Shown: positions 9,298 through 21,329 of the stretch, piece by piece
How the letters are laid out: each line of letters starts with the position of its first letter
Numbering within the stretch: position 1 is the first letter of the stretch
Assembly: GCF_003940805.1 (NCBI RefSeq)
Contig: NZ_CP034328.1
Coordinates: 1,780,001 to 1,844,000, forward strand
From: Tabrizicola piscis
GTDB lineage: Bacteria > Pseudomonadota > Alphaproteobacteria > Rhodobacterales > Rhodobacteraceae
Length of the DNA stretch: 64,000 nucleotides
Direction of reading: 5' to 3'
Notes under the pieces: model-generated
Database searches by the model: none
What the model saw: the letters and a program-made list of their open reading frames with translations, nothing else
What the model was told of the DNA's origin: nothing
Translations under genes and position numbers: made by a program

Positions 9298-9504
9298 TTA
9301 GCCCTCCTTCTTGGCAGGTTTGGATGGGGCAGAGTTGGCGTCCGCAGGACGGTCGTCGTTGCGGAAGATCGAATTTGCGACATCCTGATGCATCGCCCGG
9401 CTGCCGGGGCGAAAGGCCCAGACACATAGGCCCAGAAAGCCCAGCGTCATCGCCAGCAGGAACCAGCTGTCCGCCATGTGGCGCAGGAAAGAATAGGTTT
9501 CCAT
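9298..9504 (-). CDS. ccoQ: cbb3-type cytochrome c oxidase subunit CcoQ (subunit IV)
   Basis: A 68-residue single-span protein of the cbb3 oxidase; in Rhodobacter it protects the core complex under oxygen and affects signalling. Landmarks are METYSFLRHMADSWFLLAM at the start, a transmembrane helix at about residues 13-32, and the VWAFRPGSRAMHQDVANSIF segment with the R-PG-R..H.D.A..IFR pattern. The ATG has GGAGGAAACG upstream, which decides the start over a longer frame overlapping ccoO. Confidence 0.95.
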   Translation of the reverse strand: METYSFLRHMADSWFLLAMTLGFLGLCVWAFRPGSRAMHQDVANSIFRNDDRPADANSAPSKPAKKEG

Positions 9505-9514
9505 CGTTTCCTCC

Positions 9515-10258
9515 TTACCGGTTTGCCACAGGCGTGAAGGTCGAAAAGTCGACCATCGTGCCAAGGACCTGCATATAGGCGATCAGCGCGTCCATCTCGG
9601 TCAGCTCGGGATTGCCGTCGAAGTTGCGCACGTTGATCGGCGTGCCGAAGACCGCCTCGCCATAGCGCGCTTCCAGCCCCTCATAGTCGCCCAAAGGATC
9701 GACCTGCGCCTTGAAGTCGGCCAGCGCGTTTTCCACCATCTCGTCGGTGTAGGGCACGCCCGCCATCCGGTTCGTGGCCACCACGTCCTGGATATAGCGC
9801 CCGTCGATCTCGTTGTTGGCAAGGAAGCCATAGGGCGGCATCACCGATTCCGGCACGACCGATTTGGCGTTGGTAAAGTGGTCCTGATGCCATTCGTCGG
9901 AATAGCGGCCACCCACCCGCGCCAGATCCGGCCCGGTGCGCTTGGACCCCCACTGGAACGGCCGGTCATACATCGACTCGGCGGCCAGCGAGTAATGGCC
10001 ATACCGCTCCACCTCGTCGCGCATCGGGCGGATCATCTGGCTGTGGCAGCCATAGCAGCCCTCGCGGACATAGATCGACCGGCCCGCCAGCTCCAGCGGG
10101 GTGTAGGGGCGAACCCCTTCCACCTTTTCAATCGTGTTCTCCAGATAGAACAGCGGCACGATCTGCACGATCCCGCCGATGGTGACCACCAGCAAGGACA
10201 GGATCATCAGCAGCGTCGCGTTGGTCTCGATGACCTTGTGTTTGTCAAGAAAAGCCAT
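9515..10258 (-). CDS. ccoO: cbb3-type cytochrome c oxidase subunit II (monoheme) CcoO
   Basis: A 247-residue membrane-anchored monoheme cytochrome c of the cbb3 oxidase. An N-terminal helix spans about residues 15-36. The haem site is [16 protein letters not shown] near residue 70, with downstream methionine-containing segments (MPPYGFL). The length and the [20 protein letters not shown] block are diagnostic. It lies 12 bases downstream of ccoN and 10 bases before ccoQ in the standard ccoNOQP order. Confidence 0.97.
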   Translation of the reverse strand: MAFLDKHKVIETNATLLMILSLLVVTIGGIVQIVPLFYLENTIEKVEGVRPYTPLELAGRSIYVREGCYGCHSQMIRPMRDEVERYGHYSLAAESMYDRPFQWGSKRTGPDLARVGGRYSDEWHQDHFTNAKSVVPESVMPPYGFLANNEIDGRYIQDVVATNRMAGVPYTDEMVENALADFKAQVDPLGDYEGLEARYGEAVFGTPINVRNFDGNPELTEMDALIAYMQVLGTMVDFSTFTPVANR

Positions 10259-10270
10259 TGTCCCGTCTCC

Positions 10271-11869
<1,599 letters not shown>

Positions 11870-11973
11870 GTAGCGTCCCTTCGTCCTGTCTGGCCGGCTT
11901 TACCCAAAACGAGTCAGGGCAGTGCCGGGCACTTCGACTGTTCGACTTCTGCAGTGCGGCAGCCGTTGGTGCC

Positions 11974-11987
11974 TTGATCTGCGTCAA
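11974..11987. promoter_or_regulatory. FNR/FnrL-type box upstream of ccoN
   Basis: TTGATCTGCGTCAA is a good match to the FNR dyad TTGAT-N4-ATCAA in the form usual for Rhodobacter FnrL. It lies 105 bp upstream of the ccoN ATG in the ccoN/usp divergent promoter. The identical 14-mer occurs between fnrL and hemN. Confidence 0.85.
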
Positions 11988-12005
11988 TACCCCAGACGCA
12001 CCGGC

Positions 12006-12019
12006 TTGACCTTGGTCAA
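12006..12019. promoter_or_regulatory. Second FNR/FnrL-type box, probably for the usp gene
   Basis: TTGACCTTGGTCAA is a perfect 14-base dyad with TTGA/TCAA arms, 19 bases beyond the first box and 58-71 bases upstream of the usp ATG. The divergent pair of boxes suggests one for each direction. Confidence 0.75.
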
Positions 12020-12076
12020 AGCGCCGCAGGTCGAGTATCTTCTATATTGCACAGATTACAGAAATTGGAGAACGTC

Positions 12077-12922
12077 ATGGCCTATAAGTCCCTCTTGACC
12101 GTCGCCACCTCGATCCACGGCCTTTTGCCGGTCGTTTCTGCGGCTGCTCAGATCGCCATCGCCAACGACGCGCATCTGGATTCGCTGTCGCTTGGCGTGG
12201 ACCGGACCCAAATCGGCTATTCCTACGTCGGTTCAGGCGCGGTGATGATCGCCGCCGCAATGGAACGCGCCGAAGAAGAGGCGCGGGCCACCGCCAAGGC
12301 GCTAAGCGCCGCCCTCGGTGCCCAGTCGCCGGATCTGCGGTCCGCTACCGATTCTGCCGTCACCCAGCTTGGTGCCCTGACGGATGTCGTCGCCGCCCGG
12401 GCGCGCTATGCCGATCTTGTCGTGCTGCCCCTGCCCTATGGCGAAAATCGGGGGGTTGAGGATGAGGCGGTGATCGAAGCCGCCCTTTTCGAAGGCATGG
12501 CCCCGGTCCTGATCGTGCCGCCCAAGGGCATGCCGACCGCAGATCCGCGCCGCGTGGTCGTGGCCTGGAACCAAAGCCGTGAGGCTCTGGTCGCCACCCG
12601 CCGCGCCATGCCCTTCCTGCGCCGGGCCGAAGCCGTGTCCATCGTCGTGATCGACCCGCCGACCCATGGCCCGGAACGGTCTGATCCCGGCGGCCTTCTG
12701 TGCCAGATGCTGGTGCGCCACGGCGTCCGTGCCGAAGTAACCGTTCTGGCCCGTACCTTGCCGCGCGTGTCGGATGTTTTGGCCCGACATCTGCGCGACA
12801 CCAACGCCGACCTTCTGGTGATGGGTGCCTACGGCCATTCCCGCTTCCGCGAGGCGATCCTTGGCGGCGCCACCCGCGACATGCTGGAAAAGGCCGAAGT
12901 GCCAGTCCTTCTGGCGCATTGA
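12077..12922 (+). CDS. Universal stress protein (tandem Usp domains)
   Basis: A 281-residue cytosolic protein with two Usp folds. The second domain has a clear ATP-binding-type signature near its end (LLVMGAYGHSRFREAILGGA, residues about 252-271: G-x2-G-x9-G), while the first half (VATSIHGLL and the following region) is more diverged. The chosen ATG (MAYKSLLTV) has TTGGAGAA upstream. Position divergent from ccoN with its own FNR-type box suggests induction when oxygen falls. Genes of this type next to cco operons are common in Rhodobacteraceae; the molecular role is unknown. Confidence 0.9.
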   Translation: MAYKSLLTVATSIHGLLPVVSAAAQIAIANDAHLDSLSLGVDRTQIGYSYVGSGAVMIAAAMERAEEEARATAKALSAALGAQSPDLRSATDSAVTQLGALTDVVAARARYADLVVLPLPYGENRGVEDEAVIEAALFEGMAPVLIVPPKGMPTADPRRVVVAWNQSREALVATRRAMPFLRRAEAVSIVVIDPPTHGPERSDPGGLLCQMLVRHGVRAEVTVLARTLPRVSDVLARHLRDTNADLLVMGAYGHSRFREAILGGATRDMLEKAEVPVLLAH

Positions 12923-12937
12923 TCTTGCAAGGGCCGC

Positions 12938-13847
12938 CTACACCGGCAGGCGCAGGCGGCCCTCGGAAATCGGCACCGCGCTGCCGCTGATCTTCACCCG
13001 GCGCAGCGCACCGTTCGCACATTCGACCGTCAGTCCAATCTGACTGGGCCGTCCCATTTCCACGCCCTGATGCAAGATCAGGCGGGTTTCCCCATCCCCC
13101 ACCGCGCCCGCAGCCAGCAATTGTGCTGCAAGGATCGCGCTTGCCGATCCCGTGGCCGGGTCCTCCGGGATGCCCGCCGTTGGCGAAAACATCCGCGCGC
13201 GATAGTCGCAGTCCTGTCCCGCCGTATAGAGATACATGCTGTCCACGCCGGCCGCCTGCATCTGGCCGGACCATCCCGGCTCCATCGGGCGGGCGCGGGC
13301 CAGCGGCAAGACCTGCCACCGGCACATACAGGAACCTTGGCCCACCCTGCCAAAGGCCGGGCCGATGCGCGCCAAAGCCGATGTCAGCAGCCGCAAGGCC
13401 AAGCGCCGCCGCCAGCCGCGCGGGGTCAAGGGCCGCCCCCATGTCCGGCGCATCCGTCACCCCGTGCGGCACGACGGGTGCCACGAATTCCGCGGTCGTC
13501 CGGCCATCGCGGCGAGAGACGCGGACGGGAACCAGCCCGGCTTCCTCCTCCAGCACCAGATCGCGGTCAAAATCCCCCTCGCCCATGGCGCTGGCGAGGT
13601 GGATCGCGCAGCCGATGGTCGGATGCCCGGCAAAGGGTATCTCGGCGGTGGGAAAGAAGATGCGCACCCGCGCGGTATGGGCCGGGTTGGCGGGCCGCTG
13701 GACAAAGATCGTCTCAGACAGGTTGAACTCCCGCGCGATGGTCTGCATCTGCGCCGGGGTCAGGTCATCAGCCCCCAGCACGATGGCCAAGGGGTTGCCG
13801 TGAAAGGCACTGTCGGTAAAGACGTCGCAAGTGTGGAAGGTCAGCAT
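12938..13847 (-). pseudogene. PhzF-family isomerase/epimerase-like gene, interrupted by a frameshift
   Basis: The N-terminal part reads MLTFHTCDVFTDSAFHGNPL with later FNLSETIFV and FPTAEIPFAGHPTIG, the diagnostic PhzF motifs including the catalytic Glu region. This frame stays recognisable to GGPRFLYVPVAGL. The family sequence then resumes in another frame as LARARPMEPGW, continuing to GIPEDPATGSAS and a normal C-terminus ending EGRLRLPV. The break is near 13302-13308, and restoring two bases (for example GCCGCGCTGG instead of GCCGCTGG) rejoins the frames as GLAALARARP. The joined protein would be about 300 residues, normal for the family. It may be a true pseudogene or an assembly error. 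It converges on the usp gene. Confidence 0.8.
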
Positions 13848-13922
13848 CCGGGCACCGTTGGCATAGGTTGACAAAGGGTTAAGGCCGTCGGCATGTTGTT
13901 TGTTTTCAATGCGTTACAGGCA

Positions 13923-13939
13923 TGTCCCGGGCAGGGACA
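13923..13939. terminator. TGTCCC/GGGACA stem-loop after fnrL
   Basis: A hairpin with 6-bp arms TGTCCC and GGGACA around a 5-base loop begins 3 bases beyond the fnrL stop codon. A near-identical element, in the opposite orientation, sits after the M24 peptidase gene at 29459-29477. A role as transcription terminator or mRNA 3' end is inferred from position. Confidence 0.55.
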
Positions 13940-13942
13940 CCC

Positions 13943-14677
13943 CTAGACCAGCATCCCGCCGTCACTGTCATCCCCCGCCTCTTCCAGCAGCCGGTCAATG
14001 CTGGGAATGCTCACATGGCGGTTGCCTTCAAGGCTGATCACGCCATCCTTCTTCAAGGCGCTGATCTGGCGGCTGACCGTCTCCAGCGTCAGGCCCAGAT
14101 AATCCGCCATCTCTTCCCGGGTCAGGGGCAGATCAACCGTCAGCATCCCCTTCGGCTGCCGCGGCTGGAGCGACGCCTCGCGCCGCGCGATGATCGAGAT
14201 GAGCGACGCGATCTTCTCCCGCGCGGTCTTGCGGCCCAGCAGCAGCATCCATTCCCGCGCGGCGTCCAGTTCGTCCAGCGTCATCTCCAGCAGGCGCTGG
14301 GCGATATGCGGGGTCGTGGCCATCAGGTCTTCAAACGGCTTCTTGCGGAAACAGCACATCACCAGATCGGTCGTCGCCGTCACATCGAACGCCGCCGTCG
14401 CCCGCCCCGGCCGCCCGACAAAATCCGACGGCAGCAAAAGCCCCACCATCTGCCGCCGCCCGTCCTCCATCGTCTGGGTCAGCGTGGCGATGCCGGTCAC
14501 GACCGACCCCACAAACTCCATCCGGTCCCCAGACCAGATCACGGTCTGACCGGCCTGAAAGCTGCGGTAGTACTTGATCTGCTCCAGCTGAGACAGTTCA
14601 TCGGTTTCGCAGCGCGCGCAGACCGCACGGTGACGGATCGGGCAATCCGAGCACTGAATGTGAACGTGGTCTTGCAT
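13943..14677 (-). CDS. fnrL: Oxygen-responsive Crp/Fnr-family regulator FnrL
   Basis: A 244-residue global activator of microaerobic and anaerobic genes via an oxygen-labile [4Fe-4S] cluster. Three N-terminal cysteines fit the FNR cluster pattern (C9, C12 and C20 in IQCSDCPIRHRAVCARC, with C23), and a further cysteine pair lies at MCCFRKK in the central cNMP-fold domain. The C-terminal helix-turn-helix reads LTREEMADYLGLTLETVSRQ, with the E..S-R recognition helix typical of TTGAT-N4-ATCAA binding. It diverges from hemN over a 64-bp gap carrying an FNR-type box, the usual Rhodobacter fnrL-hemN arrangement, implying control of hemN and possibly autoregulation. Confidence 0.96.
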   Translation of the reverse strand: MQDHVHIQCSDCPIRHRAVCARCETDELSQLEQIKYYRSFQAGQTVIWSGDRMEFVGSVVTGIATLTQTMEDGRRQMVGLLLPSDFVGRPGRATAAFDVTATTDLVMCCFRKKPFEDLMATTPHIAQRLLEMTLDELDAAREWMLLLGRKTAREKIASLISIIARREASLQPRQPKGMLTVDLPLTREEMADYLGLTLETVSRQISALKKDGVISLEGNRHVSIPSIDRLLEEAGDDSDGGMLV

Positions 14678-14693
14678 CAGACGATCCTGTCAT

Positions 14694-14707
14694 TTGATCT
14701 GCGTCAA
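14694..14707. promoter_or_regulatory. FNR/FnrL-type box between fnrL and hemN
   Basis: TTGATCTGCGTCAA, identical at all 14 positions to the ccoN box. It begins 17 bases upstream of the fnrL start and ends 35 bases upstream of the hemN start, so it could activate hemN and also affect fnrL. Confidence 0.85.
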
Positions 14708-14741
14708 GGCGCGTAAAGTTCAGTTTACACAATCTAACCAC

Positions 14742-16097
14742 ATGACACATGACCCGCAACTCGCCCGCCTTGGACTTTTTGACGCGCGCGTGCCGCGCTA
14801 CACCTCATATCCGACCGCGCCACACTTTGGCACGGGCGTCGGAGTGCATGAGTTCGAACAGTGGATCACGGCCATTCCTGCAGGCAGTGAGATTTCACTT
14901 TACCTGCATGTGCCATTCTGTCGGCGCTTGTGCTGGTTCTGCGCCTGCCGGACGCAGGGTACCACGTCGGATGCGCCGGTCATAGCCTATGTGGAGACCC
15001 TGAAACGGGAACTGCAGATCCTGAAGGATCATCTGCCGACCGGGATCCGCCTCAGCCGTCTGCACTGGGGTGGCGGTACACCGACGCTGCTGTCGCCCTA
15101 TCTGATGCAATCCCTGGCCGAAGCCGTCTTTGACGTGGCCCCCATGGCTGCGGATGGCGAATTCTCGGTCGAGATTGACCCGAACGAAATTGACGATGCC
15201 CGGCTGGACGCTCTGGCTGCGGCGGGCATGAACCGCGCCTCAATCGGGGTGCAGGACTTTGACCCGCTGATCCAGAAGGCGATCGGACGCGAGCAAAGCT
15301 ATGCGCTGACCCGCGATGTCGCCGAACGCATCCGCGCCCGGGGCGTGGCCAGCCTGAACGCCGATATCCTCTATGGCCTGCCGCACCAGACCGGCCCCCG
15401 CATCGCGGATTCGGTGCAGAAACTGCTGACCCTGTCGCCCGACCGCGTGGCGCTTTACGGCTATGCGCATGTCCCGTGGATGAGCCGGCGGCAACAGATG
15501 ATCCCCTCAGACGCGATGCCGACCCCGGAAGAGCGGCTTGGCCTGTTCGAGACCGCGCGCCAGCTGTTCCTGTGGGACGGTTATCAGGAAGTCGGCATCG
15601 ACCATTTCGCCAAGCCCGAGGATGGCATGGCCCGCGCGCAACGGGCTGGCACGCTCCACCGCAATTTCCAAGGGTATACGGACGACCCGGCCCCGGTGCT
15701 GATCGGGCTTGGGGCTTCGTCGATCTCGCGCTTTCCGCAGGGCTTTGCGCAGAACGTGTCCGGCACGGCGGACCATGCCAAAGCCATCCGCGCCGGGCAG
15801 TTCGCCACCCACCGCGGCCACCGCTTCAGCGGCGAAGACACCCTGCGCGCCCGCATCATCGAGGCGCTGATGTGTGATTTCTTCGTGTCGCGGGCCGAGC
15901 TTCTGGCCAGCTTCGACGCCTCACCCGCGCGGATCGAGGCGCTGTTCCAGCACGCGATGGCCGAGTTTGGCAGCATGCTGCACCTTGGCCCCGAGGGTTT
16001 GTCGATCCCCGAACGCGGCCGCCCCCTGACCCGGATGATCGCCCGCGCCTTCGACGCCTATGATACGGCGCAGGCCCGGCACTCCTCGGCGGTATAG
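14742..16097 (+). CDS. hemN: Oxygen-independent coproporphyrinogen III oxidase (dehydrogenase) HemN
   Basis: A 451-residue radical SAM enzyme converting coproporphyrinogen III to protoporphyrinogen IX without O2, required for haem and bacteriochlorophyll at low oxygen. The CxxxCxxC cluster motif is plain in HVPFCRRLCWFCACRTQG; GGGTPTLL (SAM-binding glycine motif) follows near residue 110, with later SVEIDPNE and NADILYGLPHQT. The length fits bacterial HemN (about 450). I chose MTHDPQLARL; a longer TTG-initiated frame would start inside the FNR box. Regulation by FnrL is inferred from the box just upstream. Confidence 0.96.
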   Translation: MTHDPQLARLGLFDARVPRYTSYPTAPHFGTGVGVHEFEQWITAIPAGSEISLYLHVPFCRRLCWFCACRTQGTTSDAPVIAYVETLKRELQILKDHLPTGIRLSRLHWGGGTPTLLSPYLMQSLAEAVFDVAPMAADGEFSVEIDPNEIDDARLDALAAAGMNRASIGVQDFDPLIQKAIGREQSYALTRDVAERIRARGVASLNADILYGLPHQTGPRIADSVQKLLTLSPDRVALYGYAHVPWMSRRQQMIPSDAMPTPEERLGLFETARQLFLWDGYQEVGIDHFAKPEDGMARAQRAGTLHRNFQGYTDDPAPVLIGLGASSISRFPQGFAQNVSGTADHAKAIRAGQFATHRGHRFSGEDTLRARIIEALMCDFFVSRAELLASFDASPARIEALFQHAMAEFGSMLHLGPEGLSIPERGRPLTRMIARAFDAYDTAQARHSSAV

Positions 16098-16101
16098 CAG
16101 C

Positions 16102-16142
16102 CCGGAATTTTCGAAAATTCCGGTGCGATGTCTTCGAAGACA
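16102..16142. terminator. Two palindromes with TTCGAA core between hemN and the glycosyltransferase
   Basis: A perfect 22-base palindrome (16102-16123) and a 14-base palindrome (16129-16142), both centred on TTCGAA, occupy the 48-bp gap between two convergent genes. They resemble the TTCAAA-centred hairpins at 4006-4073. Bidirectional terminators are the likely role. Confidence 0.55.
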
Positions 16143-16145
16143 ACG

Positions 16146-17369
16146 CTACCCGCGCTGCAGGCGGGTCAGAAGGTCAACCTGACGGGGCAAGCAGACCGAC
16201 CGGAGGTCATAGCGCGCCCGCACCCTTGCCCGGGCGGCATCGCGCATCGGCTGATAGGCCTCCGGCCGGGCCAGCGCATCGACCAGCGCCGCCGACCAGC
16301 CCGGCACATCGAAGAAATCGACCAGCCGCCCGGTGACGCCATCCTCGATCATCTCTTGCACCGGCGCGGTGCGTGACCCCACGACCAAAGTACCCGCCGC
16401 CATCGCCTCGACCATCGACCAGCTCAGGACGAAGGGATAGGTCAGATAGGCATGCACCCGGGCAACGTGGATCAGGTTGACCAGATCGTCATAGGGGATT
16501 CGTCCCAGAAAATGCACGCGGCTGTGGTCAATCCGGTCCCGTACCTCATCCAGAATCACGTCCTTCCAGCCGCCGCCCTGTGGCGGGGGGCGGCCATAGC
16601 TGATGTCATTCCCGCCGACGATCACCACCTGCGCGTTTGGCCGCGCCTTCAGCACTTCGGGCAGCGCGCGCATGAAGATGTGATAGCCGCGATAGGGTTC
16701 CAGATTGCGGTTCACGAAGGTCAGAACCTCATCCCCCGGCGCCAGAACAGTGCCATCAGGCAGGGTAAAGCGCGCGGCAGGGTTGGGGGCCAGCCGGTCG
16801 CAATCGACCCCGTCAAAGATCACCTCAATCTGGCGGCGCAAGGCTGGCGGGTGGGTGCTGGCCTGAAACTCGGTCGGCGACAGCCCCCTGTCGGCATGGG
16901 CGAGGGCCTGCGCCATATGGGCGGCCCGGCCCTGCGCGATCAGGGTCTGGTCAAAGCCAAAAGCCTGATATTCCTTGTCAAAGCCGACGTCCCCCCCCTG
17001 CCCGCGATAGTACAGCTCGGCATAGACCAGCAGCTTTGCCTCGGGCCAGACTTCCTTCAGGAACAACGTCTCACCCCAGCCGGAGTGGCCGAAGATCACG
17101 TCCGGCACATAGCCCTGATCACGCAGTTTCCGGGCAAAGCGGGCGACAACGACACCCCGGTCGCTCATCGTGGTGTAGTTGCGCCCCAGACGGGTGGCCT
17201 TGGGGTCCACCGGCTCCGGCTTGAAACTGTAGCGCAGCGTCGGAACCGGCGATCCGGTCGTGTTCACCGCATCGGTCAGGGCCCGCACGTCATGGCCCAA
17301 CCGCTGCATTTCCGGCGCCAGATGCAGGAACTGGCCGGGAAAGTTCTGGTGGACGAACAGAAGTTTCAC
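16146..17369 (-). CDS. Glycosyltransferase family 4-like protein
   Basis: A 407-residue cytosolic GT-B type glycosyltransferase. The N-terminus is typical (MKLLFVHQNFPGQFLHLAP). The C-terminal half has NRNLEPYRGYHIFMRALP (donor-site lysine/arginine loop region), VHFLGRIPYDDL, and the YPFVLSWSMVEAMAAGTLVV segment with the E..A.G sugar-nucleotide-binding signature. Acceptor and donor are unknown; capsule, LPS or cell-surface glycan synthesis is a reasonable guess. It starts 1 base past the yejF stop, so it is probably the last gene of the yejABEF transcript, an unusual pairing. Confidence 0.88.
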   Translation of the reverse strand: MKLLFVHQNFPGQFLHLAPEMQRLGHDVRALTDAVNTTGSPVPTLRYSFKPEPVDPKATRLGRNYTTMSDRGVVVARFARKLRDQGYVPDVIFGHSGWGETLFLKEVWPEAKLLVYAELYYRGQGGDVGFDKEYQAFGFDQTLIAQGRAAHMAQALAHADRGLSPTEFQASTHPPALRRQIEVIFDGVDCDRLAPNPAARFTLPDGTVLAPGDEVLTFVNRNLEPYRGYHIFMRALPEVLKARPNAQVVIVGGNDISYGRPPPQGGGWKDVILDEVRDRIDHSRVHFLGRIPYDDLVNLIHVARVHAYLTYPFVLSWSMVEAMAAGTLVVGSRTAPVQEMIEDGVTGRLVDFFDVPGWSAALVDALARPEAYQPMRDAARARVRARYDLRSVCLPRQVDLLTRLQRG

Positions 17370-17370
17370 A

Positions 17371-19049
<1,679 letters not shown>

Positions 19050-19053
<4 letters not shown>

Positions 19054-20162
19054 CGAAAGGTCTTTCTGGGGTCAAAGGCATCGCGCACGCCTTCGAAGAC
19101 GAAGACCAGCAGGCTCAGCATGATGGCGAAGGTGAAGAAGGCGGTGAAGGCCAGATGCGGCGACTGCAGGTTCGCCTGCGCCTGCCGCGACAATTGCCCC
19201 AGTGATGGGGCCGAGGTCGGCAACCCAAAGCCCAGATAGTCCAGCGTCGCGAGTGACCCGATCGTCCCGGTGATGATGAACGGCAGGAAGGTCAGCGTCG
19301 CCACCATCGCGTTCGGCAGCACATGGCGGAAGATGATCTGCCAATCCGACACGCCCAAGGCCTTTGCCGCGCGGACGTACTCAAAATTCCGCGCCCGCAG
19401 GAATTCGGCCCTGACCACACCGACAAGCCCGGTCCAGCCGAACAGCACCATCAACCCGACCATCAGCCAGAAACTTTTCGACCAGACTGCCGTCAGGATG
19501 ATGATGACATAAAGCGTCGGGACCGAGGACCACAGTTCAATGACCCGCTGGAAGATCAGGTCGGTCAGCCCGCCGAAATAGCCCTGCACCGCCCCCGCCA
19601 CGATCCCGATGATCGAGGTCAAGGCCGTCACGATCAGCGCAAAGGTCACCGACAGGCGGAACCCGTAGATCACCCGCGCCGCCACATCGCGGCTGGTGTC
19701 ATCCGTGCCCAGCAAGTTCTGCGCGCTTGGCGGCCCCGGTGCCACCCCGCCCGTGTCGACGATGGAGTTGTAGCTGTACCGGATCGGCGGCCACAACAGC
19801 CACCCGGCGTCAACCGGCACACCCGCCGCCGTGCCGCTGGTCTGCGCCTCGGCCATGATGCCTTCGGGATCATCCCAGCAGTCCAAAGACCCCGCCGCCA
19901 CGATCAGGCACTGCACTTCCACCGTGGCGTAATTCGCCTCGGTCCGCAGGTCGCCGCCAAAGGCTATTTCAGGGTAGAAACTGACGACAGGGGTGTAAAA
20001 TTCGCCATTGTGGCGCACCAGGATCGGACGGTCATTGGCGATCAGCTCCGCACAAAGCGAGATGCCGTACAGCACAAGGAAGATCCACAAGGACCAATAG
20101 GCCCGCCGGTTCGCCTTGAAATTCCGCCAGCGCCGCTGGTTCAGGGCCGAAAGCGCCATCAT
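19050..20162 (-). CDS. yejE: Peptide ABC transporter permease YejE
   Basis: A 370-residue inner-membrane permease of the binding-protein-dependent (OppC/DppC) type. It has the N-terminal anchor ([24 protein letters not shown]) followed by a YejE-type periplasmic insert. The core has [28 protein letters not shown] segments and the EAA loop [22 protein letters not shown] that contacts the ATPase. It overlaps yejB by 4 bases upstream and yejF by 4 bases downstream. Confidence 0.95.
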
Positions 20163-21307
20163 CCGCGCCTTTCGAAATCGATGCGCGGGTCAACCAGCAC
20201 ATACATCATGTCGGAAATGATGCCGACGATCAGCCCGATCAGGCCGAACGCGAACAGCGTGCCGAAGATCACCGGATAGTCCCGCTCTACCGCCGCGCGA
20301 TAGCCAAGCTGGCCCAGACCATCGAGCGAGAAGATGAATTCGATGATGAGGGAAGACCCGAAGAACACGCCAAGGAACAGACCCGGGAACCCGGCAATCA
20401 CGATCAGCATCGCGTTGCGGAAGACATGGCCGTAAAGCACCCGCGCCTCGCTCAGCCCCTTGGCGCGGGCGGTCATGACGTATTGCTTCTTGATCTCATC
20501 CAGAAAGCTGTTCTTGGTCAGCAGCGTCAGCGTGGCAAAGGCCGAAATCAGCTGCGCCGTCACTGGTAGCACGATGTGCCACAGGTAATCGGTGATCTTC
20601 TGATACCAGGGGAAAGTCTCCCACCCGTCAGAGGTCAGGCCGCGCAGGGGGAACCACTGGAAATAGCTGCCACCAGCAAAGACCACCATCAACAGGATGG
20701 CGAACAGGAACCCGGGAATCGCATAGGCCGCGATGATGATGCCGCTGGTCCATGTGTCAAAGCTTGACCCGTCATGCACTGCCTTGCGGATGCCCAGCGG
20801 GATGGAAATCAGATAGGCGATCAGCGTGGACCACAGGCCCAGTGTGATCGACACCGGCATCTTTTCCAGCACCAGATCAACGACCGAGATTGACCGGAAG
20901 TAGCTTTCCCCGAAATCAAAGGTCAGATAGTTGCCCATCATGATGAGGAAGCGTTCCGTCGCCGGAATCGCCTCTTTCACGCATTCCGGCGCATCAAGCG
21001 ACGGGGTGCCGGTGAACCCTTCGGCGCAGACGATGCGGGAAAAGCCGAACTGGATTTCCAGCTTGGCCAGAAACTCGGGCGGCAGGCCCCGCGCGCCGAC
21101 ATAGCCCGCACCCGCCTGTTCTTCCTGAATGCCGCCGCCTTCGGTGCCGGCAAGGTTCTGGATCGCGTCGCCTTCGCCTTCCAGCCGCGCCAGCACCTGC
21201 TCCACCGGGCCGCCGGGAACGAACTGGGTCAGCGCAAAGTTGATCAGCATGACCCCGAACAGCGTGGGGATCACCAGCAGCAAGCGGCGAAGAATGTAGG
21301 CGCCCAA
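20159..21307 (-). CDS. yejB: Peptide ABC transporter permease YejB
   Basis: A 382-residue inner-membrane permease of the OppB/DppB type. The first helix reads [21 protein letters not shown], followed by [10 protein letters not shown]; the EAA loop is [23 protein letters not shown]. The periplasmic segment after the first helix is longer than in DppB, as usual for YejB. It follows yejA by about 22 bp. Confidence 0.95.
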   Translation of the reverse strand: MGAYILRRLLLVIPTLFGVMLINFALTQFVPGGPVEQVLARLEGEGDAIQNLAGTEGGGIQEEQAGAGYVGARGLPPEFLAKLEIQFGFSRIVCAEGFTGTPSLDAPECVKEAIPATERFLIMMGNYLTFDFGESYFRSISVVDLVLEKMPVSITLGLWSTLIAYLISIPLGIRKAVHDGSSFDTWTSGIIIAAYAIPGFLFAILLMVVFAGGSYFQWFPLRGLTSDGWETFPWYQKITDYLWHIVLPVTAQLISAFATLTLLTKNSFLDEIKKQYVMTARAKGLSEARVLYGHVFRNAMLIVIAGFPGLFLGVFFGSSLIIEFIFSLDGLGQLGYRAAVERDYPVIFGTLFAFGLIGLIVGIISDMMYVLVDPRIDFERRG

Positions 21308-21329
21308 AGTCCCTGCCCGTCCGTTGTTC

